Position numbers and translations under genes: made by a program. This document shows positions 1 to 8,743 of a DNA stretch of 64,000 nucleotides, piece by piece. The DNA is taken from the NCBI RefSeq assembly GCF_003851045.1, contig NZ_BFBX01000083.1, positions 1-64,000 of the forward strand. The letters are read 5' to 3'. The notes below the pieces were generated by a model. That model saw only the letters and a list, made by a program, of their open reading frames with translations. It searched no databases and was not told the origin of the DNA. This DNA comes from Paenibacillus sp. 598K (lineage in GTDB: Bacteria > Bacillota > Bacilli > Paenibacillales > Paenibacillaceae). Each line of letters starts with the position of its first letter. The stretch's first letter is position 1.

Positions 1-100
1 CGCATAGGCCTACTCGATGACGAGCCTGCTTAGCAGCCGCAGATCCCCCAAGAGAAGAAAATTTTAGGTAATATTGATGTGCATTGCTGGAAGATCGTGA

Positions 101-106
101 TATGAT
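101..106 (+). promoter_or_regulatory. Extended -10 promoter element for the araC-type gene
   Basis: TATGAT preceded by TG and one base (a TGn extended -10), 51 bases upstream of the chosen start codon at 157. I see no good -35 at 16-18 bases, as is common with extended -10 promoters. Bases 1-100 hold no gene that I can support. Confidence 0.35.
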
Positions 107-156
107 AGCGTATGCATTCATTGGGGGAAAGTCATAAAGAATGGAGGGTGGACGCG

Positions 157-2418
157 ATGCTGAGACGGAAAATACTGGTCTACCTGATGTTGTTATCAAG
201 CGTGCCCGTAGCTGTAATCGGTTTCATCTCGGCCCTCTACAGCTCTGCGGCGGTGACGCGGCAAGCCTCGGTGTTTAATACGACGGCGCTTCGTCACGTA
301 GAGAAAGAAATGAATACGGTGTTCAAGCAAATCGATCAATTGATGCTTCAGTATTCGTATGAAAACACGTCGTTGAACCGGTTTGCCCAAGAGGACTTCA
401 CTCCGACCAACTATATGCTGGTAGAAGAACTGCACACGGTGCTGCGCAACCTGCATAGCGGCCTGGACGATGTACATGAGATCGCCTTTTACAATATGCC
501 CTATGGCAAAATCATGACGTCCAGCGGCTACGTGCTCACTGAAGCGATGTTCGATGATCCGGCCATCCTGGAGCAAGCCAGGCACAAGAACAGACAAAGC
601 GCCTGGATCGACACGCGTCAGACGATCAACGACAGATTGCCCGCCGATCTGATCACCTATACGCGCCCCGTCATCAACGGAGCCTCGACGCCTGACGGGA
701 TGCTCATCTTGTATGTCGATGCCAGGGGGTTAAGCCGCAAGCTGCTCCATCCAGGCACGACCGACAGCTCTTACATGGTGCTGGACGCCGCCGGTCAGGT
801 GCTCCTGCACACGGAGCCGGAACGTATCGGCACGCATCAGACAGACCCTGGCCTGCTGGCTCATCTGCTGCCTGATGCCGGCCGGAGCGAGCGACAGGTG
901 GAGATCCGTCTTGACGGCGTACCGACACTCCTGAATATAAACTACGTCAGCTTGCATGACTGGTTCTACGTCTCCGCCGTGGCGATGAGCGACCTTACAC
1001 GCGAAGCCGTACAGTTGCGCAACATTTTGCTGCTGATCAGCGTCGCGCTGGTCGGGGCGGCGATGCTCTTGTCTCTGCAGGCCGGGGCCCGGCTCTATCG
1101 GCCCGTCCAGCGGCTCATGCGACGGGTCTTGCCGTCCAAGGCTTCGGATGCGGGTGACGAGGTTCAGTCGATCATTGCTTATATCGATGACGTAGAGAGC
1201 TCCAATCTCGAGCTGCAGGAGCGGATCGAGCGCTATTCCCGGGATGTCAAAAATCATATGCTGCTGCAGCTGCTGCTCGGCAATGTCAAGGATATGGGTC
1301 CTTTCGCGGATATCGGTCTGAATGAACCGCATCTTGCCTTATATCTGGTCCAGTTAGACCAGTTGGAGCTGGAACGCCGCTTCTCTCGCCAGGATCAGTT
1401 CCTGTACTACTTTGCCGTTCAGAACATCGCATCGGAGCTGCTGCCCTCCCATGGCCATCTGATGATGCTGATGATTGAGCCGGGACTGTTCGCCATCATC
1501 GAGGAGTCGGGCGCGAGCCTGGATGCGCAAGAGCTAAGGCGCTGCGCCGAGCAACTGCTAGATGCGATTCGCCAGTACCTGAAGCTGTCCTGCATCATCT
1601 CGGTGAACCATTCATCAAGCGGAGCAGCCGGGCTGTCCGAGCTGTACGCCGGGGGACGTCGGGCGCTACGGTATCGATTCATCATCGGCGACAATACGGT
1701 GGTGATGAGCAGCGAGCTGGATGCAGCGATGACCTTCGAAGCCGCCGCACTGGAGCAACTGGAACAGCAATTGATCGAGGCGGCGCAAGCCGAGGAGTGG
1801 GAGCGCGGCGAGCAGTATGTCGGGTCCATCGTCGAGCTGTTGAGCGAGGAGTATTCGCTGTCTCGGGAAGGGCTGTTTGCCTATTTCTCCTATCTGCTCA
1901 GCAGTCTTTTGGGCGTCCTGCGGATGCAGGACGAGGCGATTATGGACAACCTGACCGCTCGCGAGCTGGTGTTTGATCTCTCCGAGGTGCGCACCTTGGC
2001 GGAGATGGAGGATTATTTTGCCCGCCGCCTATTCGCGATGCTCCGCAGCCGTCGCCGTACCCGGAGCGCAGGGAGCGAGGAGGAGACGATCCGGCGCGTC
2101 GTGGCGGATATCCATGATCGATACGACGAGGACCTCTCGCTCCAATCCTGTGCGGAGGCGGTCGGTTTGAATACCTTCCAGCTTAGCCGAATGTTCAAGA
2201 AGGTGATGGATATGAATTTCGTCGATTATGTTATCCACTACCGGATGGGCGTGGCCAAGCAGATGCTGGGCGATCCTCAGTACAAGATGCAGGATATCTC
2301 GGACAAGCTGCGATACGGCTCCGTGAAGAGCTTTATTCGCGTATTCAAAAAAGTGACGGGGACGACGCCGGGCCATTATCGCAAGGAAGCAAGCGGACTT
2401 GCAGATCACGAAGGCTAA
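157..2418 (+). CDS. Membrane-anchored AraC-family transcriptional regulator
   Basis: A one-component regulator of about 753 residues. The N-terminus is a membrane segment followed by an extracytoplasmic cache-like region, a second membrane segment near residues 290-310 and a cytoplasmic linker. The C-terminal ~100 residues carry two helix-turn-helix motifs of the AraC/XylS type (SLQSCAEAVGLNTFQLSRMF, then the second helix pair ending GTTPGHYRKE). The start at 157 is chosen over an upstream ATG at 112 because GGAGGGTGG lies just before it and the protein then begins with a positively charged stretch and hydrophobic helix. Regulators of this build in Paenibacillus usually sit beside sugar ABC importers. 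The importer that follows (2614-6128) is the likely target, but a terminator separates the two. Confidence 0.9.
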   Translation: MLRRKILVYLMLLSSVPVAVIGFISALYSSAAVTRQASVFNTTALRHVEKEMNTVFKQIDQLMLQYSYENTSLNRFAQEDFTPTNYMLVEELHTVLRNLHSGLDDVHEIAFYNMPYGKIMTSSGYVLTEAMFDDPAILEQARHKNRQSAWIDTRQTINDRLPADLITYTRPVINGASTPDGMLILYVDARGLSRKLLHPGTTDSSYMVLDAAGQVLLHTEPERIGTHQTDPGLLAHLLPDAGRSERQVEIRLDGVPTLLNINYVSLHDWFYVSAVAMSDLTREAVQLRNILLLISVALVGAAMLLSLQAGARLYRPVQRLMRRVLPSKASDAGDEVQSIIAYIDDVESSNLELQERIERYSRDVKNHMLLQLLLGNVKDMGPFADIGLNEPHLALYLVQLDQLELERRFSRQDQFLYYFAVQNIASELLPSHGHLMMLMIEPGLFAIIEESGASLDAQELRRCAEQLLDAIRQYLKLSCIISVNHSSSGAAGLSELYAGGRRALRYRFIIGDNTVVMSSELDAAMTFEAAALEQLEQQLIEAAQAEEWERGEQYVGSIVELLSEEYSLSREGLFAYFSYLLSSLLGVLRMQDEAIMDNLTARELVFDLSEVRTLAEMEDYFARRLFAMLRSRRRTRSAGSEEETIRRVVADIHDRYDEDLSLQSCAEAVGLNTFQLSRMFKKVMDMNFVDYVIHYRMGVAKQMLGDPQYKMQDISDKLRYGSVKSFIRVFKKVTGTTPGHYRKEASGLADHEG

Positions 2419-2503
2419 ACGGGGAATGGAGGGGGCCGAATCAACGGTTCCCTTCTTTTGCTGCCACCACATCTTTTGCGCAAGTTGTGGGAATCGGGCG
2501 GGG

Positions 2504-2527
2504 AAACCGCGTCGTTACGCGGTTTTT
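2504..2527 (+). terminator. Rho-independent terminator after the AraC-type gene
   Basis: AAACCGCGT and ACGCGGTTT form a perfect 9-bp stem with a CGTT loop, and the stem runs into five T. It ends the regulator transcript upstream of the importer promoter. Confidence 0.85.
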
Positions 2528-2554
2528 GCCAGCATTCGCTTCAAAAAATGTGGA

Positions 2555-2583
2555 TTGAGCGCGTTTGGATTTCCCTTTACGAT
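2555..2583 (+). promoter_or_regulatory. SigA-type promoter of the first importer operon
   Basis: TTGAGC, a 17-base spacer, then TACGAT; 31 bases upstream of the permease start. It lies just after the terminator at 2504-2527, which fits an independently transcribed importer operon. Confidence 0.55.
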
Positions 2584-2613
2584 AAGGGCCAGAAGGGAGG
2601 GAAACCAACAGAT

Positions 2614-3570
2614 ATGGCATCTACGATCGCATCGCAGGCCGAGAAGACCAAGCCGATCCGCCAGGGCAAGAAGGGAGTGAAGCACCGACTTCGGCAAGAA
2701 AAATATTTATGGCTGATGGCCTTGCCGGGCATTCTCTTCTTCTTGATCTACAAATATGTCCCGATGCTCGGAATCGTCATCGCGTTCCAAAAGTATAGCC
2801 CGAGCAAGGGCATCCTTGGAAGCGAATGGGTGGGGCTCGCTAATTTTGTCCGCATCCTGGACAATCCGGATATTGCCCAGTTTTTGTGGAACACGATCAT
2901 TATCAGCTTCTATCAGATTGCTTTTGCATTCTCTTTTCCGATCGTGCTGGCGTTAATGTTGAATGAGATTCGCGTCCATGCGATCAAGCGCTTCATTCAG
3001 ACGGCGCTTTATTTGCCGCACTTTCTGTCCTGGGTAGTGGTCGCAGGGATCTTCTATCTCCTGTTCCGCAGCGATGGCAGCGTCAATGTATTGCTGGCCT
3101 CCTGGGGACTAGGGCCGATCGATATCCTGGCTAACCCGGACAACTTCCGAGGGATGATCGTCCTGCAAGTCATCTGGAAGGAAGCGGGCTGGGGAACGAT
3201 AATCTATCTGGCTGCGTTGACCGGCATATCGCCGGACTTGTACGAGGCGGCGAAGATCGACGGGGCCGGAAGGCTCAGGCAGATCTGGCATATTACATTG
3301 CCGGGGATGAAATCGATCATCCTGATGCTATTCATCCTGCGACTGGGCAGCGTGCTCGACGTCGGCTTCGAGCAGATCTATCTGATGCTTAATCCATCCG
3401 TCTCGCGAGTAGGCGAGGTGCTGGAAACCTATGTCTACCGGGCAGGAGTTGTCAACGGCAACTTCAGCTTTACGACAGCCGTAGGCTTGCTCAAGGGGCT
3501 CGTCGGTCTGGTGCTGGTCATGGGAGCCAATACGCTCGTACGACGATGGGGAGAGAAGGGCATCTACTAG
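2614..3570 (+). CDS. Sugar ABC transporter permease, LplB type
   Basis: An inner-membrane permease subunit of about 318 residues in the LplB/YteP family, predicted to form a heterodimeric channel with the product at 5253. Multiple hydrophobic helices are visible. The cytoplasmic EAA loop that contacts the ATPase reads YEAAKIDGAGRLRQIWHITL near residue 210. The reading frame is open further upstream, but the ATG at 2614 has AGAAGGGAGG at the right distance, so I start there. The operon order is permease, binding lipoprotein, permease. No ATPase is encoded nearby, so a shared MsmX-type ATPase is likely (known for this family). The substrate is inferred to be an oligosaccharide, perhaps from xyloglucan given the GH74-like gene downstream. 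Confidence 0.93.
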   Translation: MASTIASQAEKTKPIRQGKKGVKHRLRQEKYLWLMALPGILFFLIYKYVPMLGIVIAFQKYSPSKGILGSEWVGLANFVRILDNPDIAQFLWNTIIISFYQIAFAFSFPIVLALMLNEIRVHAIKRFIQTALYLPHFLSWVVVAGIFYLLFRSDGSVNVLLASWGLGPIDILANPDNFRGMIVLQVIWKEAGWGTIIYLAALTGISPDLYEAAKIDGAGRLRQIWHITLPGMKSIILMLFILRLGSVLDVGFEQIYLMLNPSVSRVGEVLETYVYRAGVVNGNFSFTTAVGLLKGLVGLVLVMGANTLVRRWGEKGIY

Positions 3571-3616
3571 CAGCGGTACTATGAGATCCTAAATGCGAAC
3601 AGAAAGAGGATGGACG

Positions 3617-5176
3617 ATGATCATAAAAAAAGCAGGGACGGCAGCATTGGCGACCCTCGTCATGGGATTGGCGCTATCGGCTTGCGCCAGCGGAGAAAAT
3701 AACGCGACCCCGAACCAGGATAGCGGCAGCGCGACGTCCGAGCAAAACAAAAAATATACCATTCGTGCGATGAACATCTTGTACGGCCCGGCTCCGCCAG
3801 AGGATGGCTCCGGTAAAAAAGCGATTGAGGAACGTTACAACATCGAGTTCGAGTACATCCCGGTGACGTCCAGCGAATACACCAACAAAATTGGCGTGAC
3901 GCTGGCCTCGGGCGATATTCCCGACCTCGTGTTGTTCCCCAATCTGGATCAAAAATATTTCAGCGCCGTGGAAAGCGGCCAGTTCGTGCCGATCGAGGCC
4001 TATCTGAACGACGCGGAGGCTTACCCGAACCTGGCCAACATTCCCGCCGAGCTGAAGAAAATCCTGACGTACAACGATCATATCTACGGCGTGCCCCGCT
4101 TGCGCGGTGTTGCGCTGCATACGGTCGTGCTGCGCAAGGATTGGCTCGATCGACTAGGTATCGAAGCGCCGAAGACGCTGGATGAGTATTATGAGGTGCT
4201 GCGGGCGTTTAAGGACAAGGACCCGGATGGCAATGGCAAGCCCGACACCTTTGGTCCGGCCGTCGGGACGAGCGATAACGGCATCACGTTCATGAATGCC
4301 GTCACCTCGATGTTCAAGGGCGGGCCCTGGAACATGGGACAGTGGGTGGACGACGGGCAGGGAGGCATCGTGCCCACCGAGTTTTCGCCGACGGCGAAGC
4401 AGGCATATGCGTTTTTGGCGAAGTTGTATCGCGAGGGCATCATCGCCCCGGATTTCTCGATCAAAAAGGATCAGCAGGTCGAGGACGACTTCCTGCTCGG
4501 CAAAGCGGGTCATCATGCGGCGGCAGGCTACACGTATTATAGCGCCTCCAGATTCGAAAAGGCTGTCGCTGCCAATCCCCAGTTTGAACTGCTCCCGATC
4601 GAACCGCTCGTCATGCCCGACGGCAGTCAAGGGTATATGAAGTCGCCCGGCTTCTTCGGCGTATTCGCGATTTCCGCCGAGGCGGCAAAGGACGAAGGCA
4701 AGCTGAAGCGGATGTTGAGCATGCTCGACGATCAGATCAGCGAAGAGGGCGGATTGTTTTTTAAATACGGCGTGGAGGGAGAGCATCATACGACGGAGAA
4801 TGGCGAGAAGATCCTCACCGAGCTCGGATCGCGAGAGGGGCCGGGCCAGTACATGCTGACCAATCCACCGCAAGAGGGCGACTGGATCCTGACAGCCAAG
4901 GACACGCCCGAGATCGTCAAGCTGAAGCAAGCCTCCTATGCGGCGGCGCTGCTCGGCGAGCCGTATCTGAATGAGGCGGAAGGGCTGTTCTCGCCGACCA
5001 ATGCCGAGCTGGGCGCAGAGCTGAACAAAATCGTCGCCGACGGGACCGTCAGCATCGTCATGGGTCAACAGCCAGTCGACTATCTCGATGAGATCTTCGA
5101 GCAATGGAAGCGTCGCGGCGGGGATAAAATACTGCAGGAAATGAACGAAGCCTGGAAGGCAAGAAACGGCGGGTAG
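3617..5176 (+). CDS. Extracellular solute-binding lipoprotein, LplA type
   Basis: The substrate receptor of the importer, about 519 residues, tethered outside the membrane. The signal peptide ends in a lipobox LSAC, with Cys23 as the lipidation site, followed by an Asn/Ser/Gly-rich linker. The body shows the long (~520-560 aa) type-1 binding-protein fold with a segment DPDGNGKPDTFG, which resembles a calcium-binding loop common in this family. The start at 3617 is used because AGAGGATGG precedes it and it begins right at the signal peptide; an upstream ATG at 3593 is less likely. It sits between the two permeases, with a strong hairpin after the stop codon. Confidence 0.93.
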   Translation: MIIKKAGTAALATLVMGLALSACASGENNATPNQDSGSATSEQNKKYTIRAMNILYGPAPPEDGSGKKAIEERYNIEFEYIPVTSSEYTNKIGVTLASGDIPDLVLFPNLDQKYFSAVESGQFVPIEAYLNDAEAYPNLANIPAELKKILTYNDHIYGVPRLRGVALHTVVLRKDWLDRLGIEAPKTLDEYYEVLRAFKDKDPDGNGKPDTFGPAVGTSDNGITFMNAVTSMFKGGPWNMGQWVDDGQGGIVPTEFSPTAKQAYAFLAKLYREGIIAPDFSIKKDQQVEDDFLLGKAGHHAAAGYTYYSASRFEKAVAANPQFELLPIEPLVMPDGSQGYMKSPGFFGVFAISAEAAKDEGKLKRMLSMLDDQISEEGGLFFKYGVEGEHHTTENGEKILTELGSREGPGQYMLTNPPQEGDWILTAKDTPEIVKLKQASYAAALLGEPYLNEAEGLFSPTNAELGAELNKIVADGTVSIVMGQQPVDYLDEIFEQWKRRGGDKILQEMNEAWKARNGG

Positions 5177-5200
5177 GCCGTATATTGCCGCAACAAGAGT

Positions 5201-5235
5201 CCAGAGCAGGCCGGGCTCGGCCTTGCCCGCTCTGG
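5201..5235 (+). other. Intergenic stem-loop after a binding-protein gene
   Basis: An outer CCAGAGC/GCTCTGG stem encloses an inner AGGCCG/CGGCCT stem with a GGCT loop. There is no T-run, so it is more likely an mRNA 3'-end stabilising or attenuating hairpin than a full terminator. The next permease starts 17 bases later. Confidence 0.7.
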
Positions 5236-5252
5236 TCTGGATCGGAGGAATG

Positions 5253-6128
5253 ATGGGGTTGCGACAGAAGCGATCTGACTTTTGGCTGGATGCCTTGATT
5301 TATTTGGCGATCGGAGCGTTCACGCTCATCACCTTGCTGCCGTTCGTAAATGTACTTGCGGTCTCGGTCGCCTCCACAGCGGAGGTAGTGTCCGGCAAGC
5401 TGATTCTTTGGCCGGAGAGCTTCGATTTTTCTTCGTACCGTTATATTTTCAACACCGGTATTTTTTTCAGCTCGTTGAAGAACACGGTCTGGATTACCGG
5501 CGTCGGCACGGCAGTCAACATGGCGGTCACGGCGCTGCTGGCCTATGTTTGCTCCCGGGGACATTTTAGCGGACGGCGGCCGCTGCTGTTCATGATCGTC
5601 TTTACGATGCTGTTCGCCGGCGGGATGATCCCGACCTTCCTGGTCGTCAAAGCGACGGGTCTGATGAACAGCTTATGGGCGCTGGTCATCCCGACGGCAG
5701 CGTCGGCTTTCAACATCCTGGTCATGCGGGAGTTTTTCGAATCGATCCATGACAGCATTATCGAATCGGCGAAGATCGACGGCTGCAACGACCTGGGCAT
5801 CTTTTTCCGGATCGTGCTGCCATTGTCCAAGCCAGCGCTGGCGACGTTTACGCTGTTCTATGCCGTCGGCAACTGGAACCAATATTTTTCGGCCATCTTG
5901 TATCTGAACAATTCTGCGCTGTGGCCGCTGCAGATCCTGCTCCGTCAAGTCGTGCTGGTCGGTCAAGCGGACATCTACTCGGCGATGGAATACGGGGAAG
6001 CGCTGCCCCAGCCGCTGACGATTCAGATGGCGACGGTCGTGCTGGCCTCCTTGCCGATCGTCATCGTATATCCTTTTTTGCAGCGGTATTTTGTACAAGG
6101 ACTCACATTGGGCGCGGTCAAAGGGTGA
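5253..6128 (+). CDS. Sugar ABC transporter permease, YtcP/MalG type
   Basis: The second permease subunit of the importer, about 291 residues. Six hydrophobic helices are apparent, with an EAA-type loop IIESAKIDGCNDLGIFFRIV in the second half. The C-terminus FVQGLTLGAVKG is the usual ending for this family. GGAGG at 5244-5248 could serve adjacent ATGs at 5250 or 5253; the second has the better spacing. It partners the LplB-type subunit and the lipoprotein upstream. Relative expression is probably lower than that of the binding protein because of the hairpin just upstream. Confidence 0.92.
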   Translation: MGLRQKRSDFWLDALIYLAIGAFTLITLLPFVNVLAVSVASTAEVVSGKLILWPESFDFSSYRYIFNTGIFFSSLKNTVWITGVGTAVNMAVTALLAYVCSRGHFSGRRPLLFMIVFTMLFAGGMIPTFLVVKATGLMNSLWALVIPTAASAFNILVMREFFESIHDSIIESAKIDGCNDLGIFFRIVLPLSKPALATFTLFYAVGNWNQYFSAILYLNNSALWPLQILLRQVVLVGQADIYSAMEYGEALPQPLTIQMATVVLASLPIVIVYPFLQRYFVQGLTLGAVKG

Positions 6129-6171
6129 TCTCTCTGACAGAATCGATCTTAATATAAGGAGCTGAGCGCAT

Positions 6172-8634
6172 TTGAAAAGCATGATCAAAGGACTTGCTCT
6201 GGCCGCAGCGCTGGTCTTGTTGCCGACCGGCTGGCAGCCGCTGCTGGAGGCTTCGGGCAGTACTGCTCCGGCGTATCGCTGGGACAACGTAGCCATCGGC
6301 GGCGGCGGTTATGTGACCGGGCTGGCCATACACCCGGAGACGCCGGATCTGGTCTATGCCCGGACGGATGTCGGCGGCGCGTACCGCTGGGACCCGCTGA
6401 CGCAGAGCTGGATCCAACTGCTGAACAGCATCAGCTACGAGGACAAAAATCTGTACGGCATCGACGCGATCGCGGTCGATCCGAGCGACGATCAGGTCAT
6501 CTATGCTGCAGCCGGTATGTATAATAATGGCGCAACGCCGTCAGATGTGTTGAAATCGACGGATCGTGGCACTACATGGAGCCGTACCAATCTGAACAAG
6601 CCGTTCGCAGCCAACGGCAACCTCGAGCGCTCCTATGGCGAGGCGATTGCCGTCCATCCGAGCGACAGCAATCAACTGCTGGTAGGCACCCGGAATGACG
6701 GCATATGGAAAAGCGTCAACGGCGCATCCCGGACGGACGGCACGGGCTCGGCGACCGATGTCAACAACTGGACGCAAGCGACGGGAATTCCGCTCGATAC
6801 GGAAGGTCGAGGCGTGCGAAGCATCGTGTACAAGGATGCCGCCACCGTCTATGCCGGCGTGCCGGGGTACGGAGTCTATGAGAGTACGGACGGCGGCAGC
6901 AGCTGGACGCATATGCCTGCATCGCCCGTCCATCCGAGACGGCTCCAGCTATCCACCGACGGTAGCGTGATGTATGCGACGCATTCGGCCGGTGTCGCTA
7001 AATATAAAGCGGGCGTATGGTCGAATATTACGCCGCCGACGTCGCAGCACTTGAATACGAGCAGTGCCTCGACCAATTATAACGGCCTGACCGTGGACCC
7101 GGCCGACGCCGATCATCTGATCGCCGCCCGGCGGGCCGGCAGCGTGCCGGAGGATATGTTCCGCTCCACCGACGGCGGCGCGACCTGGAGCAATATGAAC
7201 CGCTCCTTCCAGGTGAATCACAGCTCGCCTTGGTGGAACCCCGGTTATCTGGCGGGCGCGTTGTCCTCGATCCTGTTCGACCCGCATGTGCCCGGACGGG
7301 TCTGGATGTCGGACTGGCTCGGCATCTATCGTACGGAGGATGTGGCGCAGAGCAAGGTCATATGGACGACGTACACGAAAGGCCATGAGGAGATGGTCGG
7401 CTTCGATCTGATCTCGCCGCCGACAGGGGCTCCCCTTTTAGCCGCCTATGCCGACAACGACGGGATGCGGCACGACGACCTGACGCAATTTCCATTGAAG
7501 AAATTCGGCCATCCTGCGCTAAGCGAGACGACCGCCCTGGATTATGTGGAGGCTGATCCCAACGAAATGGTTCGTGTCGGCGGCTACAGTCATGGTGCGC
7601 GGGGAGGCGGGGCGTCTTCCTCAGATGGCGGTCTGACCTGGACTGAATTCGGCGACTTCCCCAAGGATGCTGTCGGCGTCAAGCTCCCGCATGGCAATGT
7701 CGCTGTATCCGCGACCAATCCTGAGCTGATCGTAACGCTGCCGATCAACTCGCCTCCGATGCGCTCGGACGATGGCGGACAGACATGGGCCGCAGGCGTC
7801 GGGACGCCGGATAAGATCAAGCTGTCCTTCTGGAACTGGTCGCAGGTGATCGCCGCCGACAAGATCGAAGGCGAGGTGTTCTACCTGTATCATGCCGGGA
7901 AGTTCTACCGAAGCGATGACGGCGGCATCGAGTGGGCGGTCACCCACGCGAATCTCCCGACGACCGGTGCGGGTTATGTGAAGGCAGCGCCGGGTCAGGC
8001 GGGAGAAGTCTGGGTAAGTCTGAGTACGCATGGCTTGTATCGGACGACTGATCGCGGAGCGACGTTCAGCAAGCTTGCGAATGTCCAGGAGGCGTTGCTA
8101 TTCGGATTTGGCAAAGCGGCTCCCGGCACGAATACCTCTGCTGTGTACCTGTATGGCAAGGCGAACGGCGCCACGCGAATGGGCATCTACCGCTCCGACG
8201 ATAGCGGGGCGACCTGGACAAGAATCAACGACGATCAGCATCTGATCGGCGGCAATCCGCGAGATATGGAGGGAGATCGGCAAGTGTACGGCAGAGTCTA
8301 TGTCGCGACCGACGGAACCGGCGTCTGGTATGGCGAACCTGCCGCCGCCGCAGCGCCCGATACGGTTGCGCCAGTGTCGCCAACAGCGCTCTCGGCGACG
8401 CCGAACCTGGACGGCACCGTAACGTTGTCCTGGTCGCCGCCTGCCGATCCCGACATTTTGCACTATGTGATCTACGATGGGAACGAGCGACTGAGACTGG
8501 CTTCCGGGGATGCCGCCTCGGCGACGATAGCCGATATTCAGCCCGGACGAACCTATCATTTCAGCATCGTTGCCAGAGATACGTCATGGCAGGCTTCGGC
8601 TGCCAGCGCGACTGTCTGTTATACGGCAAGCTAA
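6172..8634 (+). CDS. Secreted GH74-like beta-propeller glycosidase with C-terminal Fn3
   Basis: A protein of about 820 residues with a signal peptide (roughly residues 1-28), repeated propeller blades with Asp-box motifs (STDRGTTW, STDGGSSW, SDDGGQTW, SDDSGATW) and one fibronectin III domain at the C-terminus (about 730-820). The N-terminal stretch VYARTDVGGAYRW and the later YADNDGMRHDDL resemble the two catalytic-aspartate regions of GH74 xyloglucanases, giving Asp66 and Asp428 as candidate catalytic residues. The start is a TTG with AAGGAG nine bases upstream; an ATG at 6181 is the alternative. It follows the importer in the same direction with a 43-base gap, so it is probably co-transcribed. 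The family call is from motif recall and is moderately firm; substrate specificity is inferred. Confidence 0.78.
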   Translation: MKSMIKGLALAAALVLLPTGWQPLLEASGSTAPAYRWDNVAIGGGGYVTGLAIHPETPDLVYARTDVGGAYRWDPLTQSWIQLLNSISYEDKNLYGIDAIAVDPSDDQVIYAAAGMYNNGATPSDVLKSTDRGTTWSRTNLNKPFAANGNLERSYGEAIAVHPSDSNQLLVGTRNDGIWKSVNGASRTDGTGSATDVNNWTQATGIPLDTEGRGVRSIVYKDAATVYAGVPGYGVYESTDGGSSWTHMPASPVHPRRLQLSTDGSVMYATHSAGVAKYKAGVWSNITPPTSQHLNTSSASTNYNGLTVDPADADHLIAARRAGSVPEDMFRSTDGGATWSNMNRSFQVNHSSPWWNPGYLAGALSSILFDPHVPGRVWMSDWLGIYRTEDVAQSKVIWTTYTKGHEEMVGFDLISPPTGAPLLAAYADNDGMRHDDLTQFPLKKFGHPALSETTALDYVEADPNEMVRVGGYSHGARGGGASSSDGGLTWTEFGDFPKDAVGVKLPHGNVAVSATNPELIVTLPINSPPMRSDDGGQTWAAGVGTPDKIKLSFWNWSQVIAADKIEGEVFYLYHAGKFYRSDDGGIEWAVTHANLPTTGAGYVKAAPGQAGEVWVSLSTHGLYRTTDRGATFSKLANVQEALLFGFGKAAPGTNTSAVYLYGKANGATRMGIYRSDDSGATWTRINDDQHLIGGNPRDMEGDRQVYGRVYVATDGTGVWYGEPAAAAAPDTVAPVSPTALSATPNLDGTVTLSWSPPADPDILHYVIYDGNERLRLASGDAASATIADIQPGRTYHFSIVARDTSWQASAASATVCYTAS

Positions 8635-8652
8635 TCCTCTGTTGCACAGCTT

Positions 8653-8683
8653 CCCTTCCGCATATAGCGGGAGGGGGCTTTTT
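8653..8683 (+). terminator. Rho-independent terminator after the GH74-like gene
   Basis: CCCTTCCGC and GCGGGAGGG pair (one wobble) around an ATATA loop, followed by GGCTTTTT. Confidence 0.8.
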
Positions 8684-8698
8684 GGTTGCGGCGATTCT

Positions 8699-8706
8699 GG
8701 TATAAT
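8699..8706 (+). promoter_or_regulatory. Extended -10 promoter of the first YesM/YesN pair
   Basis: The sequence GGTATAAT is preceded by CT, giving a TGn-TATAAT extended -10. A start site near 8713 would place the in-frame ATG at 8705 outside the transcript and favour the GTG at 8744. Confidence 0.6.
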
Positions 8707-8743
8707 GGCAAAAAGAACCGCAAGGGAAGACGGTGAAAGAGAA

